A DNA stretch of 64,000 nucleotides, taken from Sympetrum striolatum. Its lineage: Eukaryota; Arthropoda; Insecta; Odonata; Libellulidae. The stretch lies in the NCBI GenBank assembly GCA_947579665.1, contig CANPUZ010000061.1, positions 930,001-994,000 of the forward strand, read 5' to 3'. Of this stretch, positions 56,169 through 64,000 are shown in pieces (position 1 is the first letter of the stretch; every line of letters begins with the position of its first letter). Made by a program: the position numbers and the translations under genes. Under the pieces are notes generated by a model, which worked only from the letters and a program-made list of their open reading frames with translations, ran no database searches and had not been told where the DNA came from.

Positions 56169-56294
56169 TCATTCCGAAATTGGTCAAAACGTGTTCTAGG
56201 GACAAAACTTGTATTTCCGTTGAAATCTCGAAGTCGAATTGTTTCATGAAAACAATACTTTCTCTATACTTCGTATATCGAGAAAGTAAAAACA
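55235..56294 (+). repeat. M repeat copy 10 (M1) split around a captured gene fragment
   Basis: 5' half 55235-55504 ('taagatgtaaatatttatc' to 'gatacaaaagtatgtttc') and 3' half 56083-56294 ((CA)n of about 70 bp, then the palindrome 'ctttctctatacttcgtata'). The central modules are replaced by foreign coding-like sequence. Confidence 0.7.
55505..56075 (+). pseudogene. Fragment of an uncharacterised conserved arthropod/TE family
   Basis: Frame 1 (55530-55736): L-Q-H-L-L-G-T-V-P-S-I-P-S-G-S-G-R-A-Q, then AIAVLQVLEEWGLTDKVQAF, CCDTTTSNSGKMNGACLLLE, QRLEKYILFLPW. After a frameshift (55752 on): HHIYEIILRSVFDEKF, PNVPIFKRFQSAW, then ...RVPGALHHARWMSKA-Q-stop, and S-L-K-I-F-L-F-R-H-E-F-G-L. I recall the block order (SGTG.AQA, CCDTT.SN.G...GACVLLEQ, CRHH..E..., APGA.HHARWMSK) from uncharacterised proteins, often many-copy, in arthropods and cnidarians, probably transposon-derived with an RNase-H-like core. 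One frameshift and one stop make it dead. The Met-started 99-codon ORF at 55708 covers only its second part. Confidence 0.7.
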
Positions 56295-56489
56295 GATTTG
56301 GCTCTCAAAATGTTTTTGAATCGTTGTATTGTACATATTTGGCTCTTTGGCCAATAAGTTTGCCGACCACTGGGCTAGCCCATTAAAATGAATGATTTTG
56401 AATTGGCACTTACGTAGGACCTATTCTTCCATAGTAGGACTTCCTGCGTAGACGACTACTGTCCTTATGTTAGCAGTGTTAATGGCATA

Positions 56490-57561
56490 TCTATTATATA
56501 TAGACGCTTCTCCGGATATACCTATACATACATTCATTCATAGGTGATCAAAATTCTAACCATGTACCACAAGTGCCACTGTCTTGAAATTTTTACGACG
56601 TATTGGCCATAACGTGTAACCTCCAGAGAAAGGGTGAATTTGAACCTCGGTGTCATGGGTTCGATTCCAGAAAGCCCCAAACTCGCGATTTTCTCCGTAA
56701 TACATGGTGGGGATTTTCGAAAATTTTTTGAGGCACTTTCCGTAAAAGTAGAGAGTTGAAATTCGAGGGATCGCTAGGAGCCGTGCATATCCAACAAAAT
56801 CAGAAGGATATCTTCGAATATTGTCCATGGTTCGATGCTAGGTCGGGGCGAAAATCGGCCGTTTAAAATGTATTGTGGAGATTTTTAAGATTTTTTTTTT
56901 CCTTTCCCGATATCATATTCAAATTTTAAATATTCGCTGATGGTCCTTGGTTCGATCCCAGAGGGCCATTTACATTCCTCTATGCATTTCTTATGGAGAT
57001 AACGGAAACAAATTTTAGGTACTTCCCGGCATGATATCGACTTCAAACTTTGTATGAAATAAGATCAAGTAATAAAAAGTCATTCTGTGTATTCACAGCT
57101 GCCAATATGTCCTGGGTTCGACACCAGGAGTCTCTACAATCAGTAATTTATCCGATTTTTAAGAATTATATTGAACCCCTTCCCAATAATATTAAAACTC
57201 GAAATTCGGCATATACACAGAGATCATAGATTCATTTCAATAACATGTTTTAGATTTCCAAGATCGTCCTTGGTTCGAATCCAGAGAGCCATTTACATTC
57301 GTGAAAAGTAAACGTAGTTTGACGCATTTGCAACCAATATTTCTGCTTGAATTTCACACATAGTTAGAGATGGTGATCTTCTGTTGTTGTGCATAGTAAG
57401 TTCACCAAGAAGACCCAGGTTCGATGCCAGACGATTACATTGAAGCGAATTTTTAGAATATTTTCAATCCTTTTTTTTTTTTTGAAGACCGTCCCGATAT
57501 AATGCCGATATGAAATAATAGTTGTCGATCTGCTTGCAGTATGCAAGCTACATTTTACTTG
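56490..57561 (+). mobile_element. Modular Helitron H2-d
   Basis: A|TCTATTATATATAGACGC at the 5' end; hairpin GCTTGCAGTATGCAAGC, 'tacatttta' and CTTG|T at the 3' end. Six T-arm-like motifs near 56655, 56828, 56950, 57115, 57272 and 57418, the most in the family apart from H2-a. Non-coding. 57562-58061 carries unique-looking sequence without a recognised feature. Confidence 0.8.
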
Positions 57562-58928
57562 TATTAGCATATGCCTGTTTAGTACAGACGTTAAGGTGCA
57601 GCGACTACCGCATATCTTAAGGGGCGTTTGCGATCAAATGATTTTTCAATGTCTGACGCTCGAATTTCGGGGTGCCCATTACTTACGAAGGCGCGTTATT
57701 TTCGAGTTAACACATTATTTTATTGATTCATGCATCATAACAAAACTGCGACCTCCAATAAAAAAATGGGAAATTATTGCTCCATAATTCGCTCTAAAAA
57801 TAATCGTGTATCATTAGGTGATATAAATTCATATCAAATTGCTTTCTCGGGATATTTTTACTTCATAAGCAATGGTTGTGTGAAGAGGGAGGGCTAGAAG
57901 TTACCCTGGGAATCAGCACTGCTTTCATCTCCCATATTCCCATCCATCCTGAATGGCGATTTGTTGCCAAGTTTCGTATGAAAACAAATCCCATGCATCC
58001 CAATAAGTCTCATCTTCTGCACCATGATTATGTAACTGTGAGAAGGGTGAGAGCGACGTCGCACTGTGGGCTAGAATCGAAAAAAGCTGGCCAAAAATAC
58101 GAAAGTGGTTTTTTTGAGTGCGGACTTTGAAACTTCGCATGGTCATTCTTGAATAAATTTTGCATATAACTGCGAAATAATTTCTCTTGATTCTCACGCG
58201 TTACAATTCTACAGGGGGTCAAAGTTGACCAAATTTTGCGAAAAATGCCGTTCTACTATTTTTCGAGAAATTCTTCAACTTCAAAACGATGCTGAATCCA
58301 TTAAAAGTAAGTTATTGAATAAAAAACATCACCACGTTATAAACCTGTACTTTATCTTTCACAAACTATAATTTAATGATTGCGAATGAATAATGGCATA
58401 TTTTATGCAACAAAATGGCGAACTCTCGTTTTAGAGAAACTTTTTACCTAAAGCGAGGAAAATAGTTGAGACGGACTCCGAGGAACATGAAGATATTTAT
58501 ACCACGTTGTTCTTTGAAGCTTTCTGAAGAGGAATCTGAAATAAAACCTTGCAACAATTTGCTCCCCCGATAATAATAACGAATTTTCGACAACACTGCA
58601 TAGGCAAATCCGCGCGGCGGCCAATGGCCCTCCGGGAAGATCTCGGTTTGAGAGGAACTAGGAACGTTTTTCGATGATATGTTTTGATGTTTATAAGCAA
58701 AGTTTTTCCGCTATTAATATGAGAAATGAGAAGTCATAATTTAAAACCCCAGTTCCATTCCGTGTGATCGGTGAAAATGTTTAATTTGGCTGTATTTTAA
58801 GACATGTCTATTAAGACGTCTATGACGTCGCATTTTCTTTCATATCGCTATATCGCTAATTTATCATCAAAATCATGCAGTCAAGAAGAACTCTAAAGAA
58901 ACTTCTAGTTTTCACCTTACCTTCTGCC

Positions 58929-59425
58929 TTATATACAATCCTCGTCTGAGGAGTCTGCATCTCCATACGCGATTACCTCTTCTTCATTCAGGATGAGGAG
59001 CTGCTTCACTTCTCTACTTAGAATCCTGGATCTATTTGCTGCCCGAATTAGTGCTGACATAGATATTAGTGGATCAGAAGTAAGAAGCAATCTTCGCACT
59101 AAGTCTTTATTCTTCACTTCATTCGTAGCAACTCGGGAGTGTTTCCTTGTAAAACGTTCTCGGAATCTCCTCGTGTCCTTATTTCTTGCTTCTATCGCCT
59201 CTTCTGAGAGTTGGCCCAGTGGTAGAATTGCTTCTTTTGCAATTTCAGCTCCGTGAATCAGCACTTTATCAATTTTTGGTGGCATATAGTACCATGGATA
59301 CAACTTTACATACATCTCTGCTGTAGCCCCGCAATAATCGTCAAATGCTCTTTCATTCAGAGTTAATCCGCTTGAAATTGCCTTTAAGATCGTAGCAAAT
59401 ATTTTTATAAGATCCTCGTTTATCC
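58929..59425 (-). pseudogene. Transib transposase, C-terminal RAG1-like segment
   Basis: Frame: GINEDLIKIFATILKAISSG, FDDYCGATAEMYVKLYPWYY, MPPKIDKVLIHGAEIAKEAI, LPLGQLSEEAIEARNKDTRR, FRERFTRKHSRVA, then LVRRLLLTSDPLIS and an acidic end D-S-S-D-E-D. This is the conserved Transib/RAG1 C-terminal core: 'KVLIHG...I....LPIGQLSEEA.EARNKD.(R)RFR..(T)RK.SR' corresponds to RAG1 'KTLAHV...ESGNKLFRRFRK'. It contains the third catalytic acidic residue (Glu of SEEA/ARNKD, equivalent to RAG1 E962). The first two catalytic Asp, normally between VVKEAK and this block, are absent, so a stretch of roughly 300 residues has been deleted. Confidence 0.8.
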
Positions 59426-59448
59426 CTGAAAAGTAAATGTTTATGTAT

Positions 59449-59893
59449 TCAATATTGAAGCATCATAGCTAAAGTAAGAGTTACTTTGGCTTCCTTTACT
59501 ACTTCGTAGCTAGGATACAGCCTATGACCATGACTTTTAGCTGTTTCACGGAGAATTTTATATTGAGTTTTACTCAACTCAGAAGATATAATTAGTGATA
59601 ATGCTTCTTCTCCTGACAACTGAGATTGCACATGTTCGCTTTTCTTCCACCTAGAAAGAACTCTTTGCCCTTGTAGGTGTCGTTGTGGTAATTTCTTTCA
59701 GCAACTTCGAAGGAGCTTCATTTCCTTCATCTCTTAGAGTCATCCTTGCAGAATAAGACAGTTCAGCTATGGAGAGTGTGGATCTAATTGTTTCTGTTTT
59801 CCTTCGTTTCGATCTGTCAATTGAAAAATGTAAATCTACTTCCGGCCGTCCTCTTGCGTCTACCAAAATGAATTTAAGTCCGATTGTTCGTTT
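59449..59893 (-). pseudogene. Transib transposase, pre-core segment
   Basis: Blocks: LKFILVDARGRPEVDLHFSI, then DRSKRRKTETIRSTLSIAEL and SYSARMTLRDEGNE, a TTTTPTRA motif, and after a 1-nt shift near 59664 RWKKSEHVQSQLSGEEALSL, I, then LSKTQYKILRETAKSHGHRL, YPSYEVVKEAK. The sequence of motifs (GRP..., RSKRRKTE.IRS, ...TTPTRA..., LS.EEAL.L, S..QY...R......YP.Y..V..AK) is that of the Transib region preceding the first catalytic Asp. It lies on the minus strand between the two long TIRs. Confidence 0.7.
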
Positions 59894-59953
59894 CTTAGAT
59901 GTACATTATCAATTTTAAATACTAAACATTTCAAATCACTATTTTATACGTAC

Positions 59954-60269
59954 CTGGGGTCATAGAAGTACTTGGTAAGTTCTGGATAACAATATCAGGA
60001 AAATTAATATTTACATTGTGCCAACTGGAATTGCGCAGAATAAACCTTTCATTAACACGGAAACTTTGTTTCCATTTTCTTGAATATGCCGGAAGAAAAC
60101 TATTCTTCAGATAAACAGTAAGAGCTTCCTTCCCATCTATGGATCTTTCTAAGTGAAGTTTTCTTGTCAAAAAATCCATTAAATGCTGCTTTTTACTAGA
60201 AAATGACTCATTCTTTTCCTCCATCATTTTATTATATTGCGTTAACCGACTAATTCGCAGATTAGTCAT
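59954..60269 (-). pseudogene. Transib transposase, N-terminal segment
   Basis: About 105 codons from a Met: an N-terminal Lys/Glu-rich helix, then EALTVYLKNSFLPAYSRKWK and SFRVNERFILRNSSWHN, resembling the 'F..KW..A.R....FL....WL' region near the start of Transib proteins. It ends at CCCAG|GTACGT, a plausible 5' splice site; the acceptor ...CTAAG at 59894 precedes the next block, but the phases do not join perfectly, so splicing is tentative. The upstream 82-codon ORF (60266-60514) has no family signal. Confidence 0.5.
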
Positions 60270-61696
60270 GTTTTTTTTACGGAATTACAAGCAACGTATA
60301 AAGGCGATAAACTAGAAACCCAATACAATGTTTCTAATGTCTGAAAATGCAATAGAGATTCCATAACTTTATCTATTCTACAGTATGACGTTAAGAAAAT
60401 AATACAGTAGACAGTTTCAAATAACGATGAGGACATTTCACATGCATAAAGAAAATGATTGTTTTCACCAGGATACTTAGAATTTACAAGTAAAAAGAGA
60501 AAGTGATTTAACAAAACAACTTACCATAAAAATATCCTCCAAAAAGTGTCGACAAGTGAACCAGGAAATGCTGAAGGGAACTACCCGAACTTCTTGAATA
60601 TACTACACAAAGAATGCAAGGAGCTACTGAGAGAGCACAAGAGCACAACTTACTTCTTCCACAGGCAAAGCCAAACTGTAGTTTTCATAGTTTGCGAAAA
60701 TTTGGAACTAGAAAGCACGAAAATGAAGTTTGAAGGGTAACCGTTAATCCGCAAGAAGCACAGCTGAATGCAATAAAACGAACCGAAAGTTTAACTCGGG
60801 GACACTGCGGCACACGCCCACGTGTGGGCTGGTTTCCAATGGTATTGAGGGTCTGTGAGAAATAGTATAGCTCAAAAACATCAAAGACAGCTTTCATAAT
60901 ATTTTACAAAGTGAAAATCAAAAAATGGTAACTCTATTCTGATACTTGATGAAAGATATACGCTGTTGCTAAATTCACTCTTCCTTTGAGAATGATGGTT
61001 GAATGTATATTATTTTGCTCATTATTTCTTCGTCTACAGTTTGTAAAAAGTTAATTTCAGCATTCAAAAGTTATCATTGAGAGGCATGAAGGTTCGAAGG
61101 TCTTCAAACACTTCTCTTTCTGGAGGGCCGTACTCCGCCGCGCGGATTGGCCCATGCAGTGTTGTCGAAAATTCGTTATTATTATTGGGGGAGCAAATTG
61201 TTGCAAGGTTTTATTTCAGATTCCTCTTCAAAAAGCTTCAAAGAATAACGTGGTATAAATATCTTCATGTCCCTCGGAGTCCGTCTCAACTATTTTCCTC
61301 GCTTTAGGTAAAAAGTTTCTCTAAAACGAGAGTTCGCCATTTTGTTGCATAAAATATGCAATTATTCATTCGCAATCATTAAATTATAGGTTGTAAAAGA
61401 TAAAGTACAGGTTTATAACGTGGCGATGTTTTTTATCCAATAACTTACTTTTAATGGATTCAGCATCGTTTTGAAGTTGAAGAATTTCTCGAAAAATAGA
61501 AGACCGGCATTTTTCGCAAAATTTGGTCAACTTTGACCCCCTGTAGAATTGTAACGCGTGAGAATCAAGAGAAATTATTTCGCAGTTATATGCAAAATTT
61601 ATTCAAGAATGACCATGCGAAGTTTCAAAGCCCGCACTCAAAAAAACCACTTTCGTATTTTTGGCCAGCTTTTTTCGATTATAGCCCACAGTGCGA

Positions 61697-61901
61697 TGGG
61701 GTGACTTCGGCCACTAAATATGTTTCTTAAATATCACCTACAAAATTAAGTATATGATTAATATTACGAATATTTATATTTTAAAATGTTTAAATTATAT
61801 TATCATATAGTGCTTTTCTTAAGCTATTTTCATCGTACCTTTGATACATAGGCCCAGCACTGACTTTTTGGCTGTTCCTAGACATGGCCGAAGTCACCCC
61901 A
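61697..61901. mobile_element. 205-bp MITE at the Transib edge
   Basis: Perfect 17-bp inverted ends TGGGGTGACTTCGGCCA (61697-61713) and TGGCCGAAGTCACCCCA (61885-61901), AT-rich interior. It begins within the presumptive Transib target duplication. Its own duplication is unclear. Confidence 0.7.
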
Positions 61902-61915
61902 CAATACTGCGATTT

Positions 61916-62046
61916 TTTACTTTCTCCATATACGAAGTATAGAGAAAGTATTGTTTTCATGAAAAAATCGACTTCGAGATTTCAACGGAAATATATGTTT
62001 TGGGGTCCCTAGAACACGTTTTGACCATTTTCGGAATGATGTCTGT

Positions 62047-62087
<41 letters not shown>

Positions 62088-62332
62088 TGTGTGACAGTGG
62101 GCGCTCTAACGTGAAAACTATTGGTCGTATCAATACCAAAATTCATATATAGTACTGTGGTGTGTGCTGTCAGAGTTGATTAGTTTTTCAAGTAAATCGG
62201 TAAACCGGAAGTCGAGTTTCAATCATCAAAGCTCATTTCCGGTTTTTAAAATATCTCCATAAATATGATATATAGGTATATTGTACGCCTTATAAAAGTT
62301 TTAGATAATGTCTTTTACTATAATTTATGCTC
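61916..62332 (-). repeat. M repeat copy 11 (M1, 3' part)
   Basis: Minus orientation: palindrome 'ctttctccatatacgaagta', inverted 'tcaaaacgtg' block, (GT)n at 62041-62093, 'cggtaaaccggaagtcgag' and 'atatctccataaatatgata'. It breaks into satellite sequence near 62332. Confidence 0.75.
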
Positions 62333-62334
62333 AA

Positions 62335-64000
62335 TCATTGCTCAATTTTATGCAAAATATGGCCAAAAAACATGAAATTTTACCGATATATTCCAGTTTT
62401 CGACGTTTTTTGAGTTAACGGCTTAAAAAATTTGAATATTTCTATAATACTTTGTTAGGACCTATCAAAATCGTTAAAATGAATCCAAACTTGACTAACT
62501 TTTCTCAATTTTTGGCAAAATATGGCCAAAAAACTGAATTTCACGGATTTTTTTTCGAGTTTGCGAAATTTTTTGAGTTAACTGCTAATAAAAATTTAAT
62601 ATTTCTATAGAATTTGGTTACATGATATCAAAAACTTTAAAATGAGTCCAAAATTGACTAATTTTGCTCAATTCCTTGCAAAATATGGCCAAAAACCTGA
62701 AATTTCACCAATATTTTTTCGAGTTTTCAACGTTTTTTGAGTTAACTGTTGCGAAAAATTGAATATTTCTATAGAATTTGGTTAGATCATATCAGAAACT
62801 TTAGAATGAATCAAAACTTGACTAAATTTTCTCAATTTTTAGCAAAATATGGCCAAAAAACTAAATTTTTAATTATATTTTTTCGAGTTTTCCATGTTTT
62901 TTGAATTAACTGCTGCGAAAAATTGAATATTTCTATAAAATTTAGTTAGATCATATCAAAAACTTTAAAATGAATACAAACATGACTAAATTTTCTCAAA
63001 TTTTAGCAAAATATGGCCAAAAAACTGAAATTTCACTGATATTTTTTCGAGTTTTCCACGTTCTTTGAATTAACTGCGGCTAAAAATTAATATTTCTATA
63101 GCAATTAGTTAGATCATATCAAAAACTTTAAACGAGTCCAAATTTGACTAATTTAGCTCAATTTTTATCAAAATATGGCCAAAAACCTGAATTTTCACCA
63201 AATTTTTTCGAGTTTTCGACATTTTTTGAGTTGACTGCTGCGAAAAATTGAATATTTCTATAGAATTTGGTTAAATCATATCAGAAACGTTAGAATGAAT
63301 CAAAACTTGACTAAATTTTCTAAATTTTTAGCAAAATATGGCCAAAAACTAAAATTTCAATGATATTTTTTCATGTTTTCAACGTTTTTTGAGTAAACTT
63401 CTAATATAAATTGAATATGTTATATTGAATTTGGTAAGATCATATCTAAAACTTTAAAATGAGTATAAAAATAAACTAATTTTGCTCAATTGTAGGCAAA
63501 ATAGGGCCAAAACAAGAAATTTTACCGATATATTTCCAGTTTTCGACATTTTTTGAGTTGACTGCTACGAAAAATTGAATATTTCTATAGCAATTGGTTA
63601 GATCTTATCAAAAACTTTAAAATGAGTCCAAAATTGACTAATTTTGCTCAATTTCTTGCACAATATGGCCAAAAACCTGAAATTTCACCAATATTTTTTT
63701 CGAGTTTTCAAAGTTTTTTGAGTTAACTGTTACGAAAAATTGAATATTTCTATAGAATTTGGTTAAATCATATCAGAAACGTTAGAATGAATCAAAACTT
63801 GACTAAATTTTCTCAATTTTTAGCAAAATATGGCCAAAAAACTAAAATTTCAATGATTTTTTTTCGATTTACTGCCACGAAAAATTGAGTATTTCTTTTT
63901 AATTAAGTTAGATTATATCAAAAAATTTAAAATGAGTCCAAACCTGGCTAATTTTGCTCAATTCTTAGCAAAATAAGGCCAAAAAACTTAAATTTCACCA
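62335..64000. repeat. Satellite, about 164-bp monomer, trimeric higher-order repeat
   Basis: 'aaaatatggccaaaaa' recurs near 62359, 62522, 62685, 62849, 63013, 63175, 63339, 63503 (variant), 63665, 63830 and 63975 (after a short deletion), spacing 162-165 bp. Monomers share 'tttttcgagttttc', 'tttttgagttaactg' and 'gaatatttctatag'. Monomers three apart are the most alike, giving a unit of about 490 bp (e.g. 62685, 63175, 63665). It continues past the window end. Confidence 0.9.

Larger units (their letters stand above)
58062..61693 (-). mobile_element. Transib (RAG1-like) transposon with long TIRs
   Basis: A 3,632-bp element. Both ends begin CACTGTGGGCTA and form inverted repeats of about 580 bp (58062-58641 and 61118-61693), covering 'tcgaaaaaagctggcc', 'gaccatgcgaagtttcaaag' and 'ggggagcaaattgttgcaag'. 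Flanking pentamers CGTCG (58057-58061) and CGATG (61694-61698) are similar but not identical, in the GC-rich 5-bp style of Transib duplications. The first seven bases resemble the Transib CACWATG and RAG-signal CACAGTG heptamers. The minus-strand reading frames between the TIRs are Transib transposase. 60520-61117 has no recognised coding block. Confidence 0.8.

Noticed and set aside
58993..59256. 87-codon plus ORF
   Set aside because: Antisense shadow of the Transib C-terminal block.
62335..64000. CRISPR-like regular repetition
   Set aside because: Whole 164-bp monomers repeat without alternating unique spacers, in a eukaryotic context: a satellite.

Overview
This is a eukaryotic, AT-rich, transposon-dominated window. 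The TE repertoire fits an arthropod, most likely an insect with a large repeat-rich genome: Penelope, Jockey/CR1/RTE-like LINEs, hAT, piggyBac with many TTAA miniatures, a RAG1-like Transib, Harbinger and Tigger-like miniatures, Helitrons and (CA)n-bearing DINE-like repeats. No bacterial gene organisation, rRNA, true tRNA or CRISPR is visible. No intact protein-coding gene is demonstrable. The only host-gene candidates are two spliced-looking exons of a C2H2 zinc-finger gene (41741-41895 and 42968-43142) and a possible DRE-type promoter near 29.0 kb.

Layout. 0-9 kb: nested TTAA miniatures (alpha interrupted by beta, then gamma), a non-autonomous hAT with an exact 8-bp duplication, three (CA)n repeats ('M'), LINE scraps and a Helitron made of about 167-bp modules. 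9-16 kb: LINE pieces, a Penelope tail split by a modular Helitron, and a deleted hAT (12982-16130) split by another Helitron (13372-15992). 17-25.7 kb: a LINE 5' region dismembered by miniatures, a GTF2IRD2/ZBED5-like hAT pseudogene split by a LINE, a TTA-flanked Harbinger-type MITE and two solo LTRs. 25.7-31 kb: a modular Helitron, a strong hairpin and little else. 31-35.3 kb: a piggyBac element (31245-34911) with a core-deleted transposase, itself sitting in an older repeat ('R'). 36-41.5 kb: decayed tandem repeats, a CCAAC/TTGGG pentamer array, a Penelope C-terminus, a LINE 3' end and an M copy. 41.7-49 kb: the zinc-finger exons with TEs in the intron, gamma and beta copies, Penelope RT and a long decayed LINE. 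53-62.3 kb: M repeats interleaved with a hAT N-terminus and a captured fragment of an uncharacterised conserved family, a modular Helitron, then a Transib element (58062-61693) with TIRs of about 580 bp. 62.3 kb to the end: a satellite of about 164-bp monomers in a three-monomer higher-order repeat of about 490 bp.

Nothing here acts as a pathway. The biology is nested transposition whose relative order can be read from interruptions. The two most unusual structures are the Helitron family built of tandem modules, each carrying a tRNA T-arm/B-box-like hairpin (five copies in this window), and the Transib relic with its RAG-heptamer-like ends and a C-terminal catalytic-Glu block on the minus strand.
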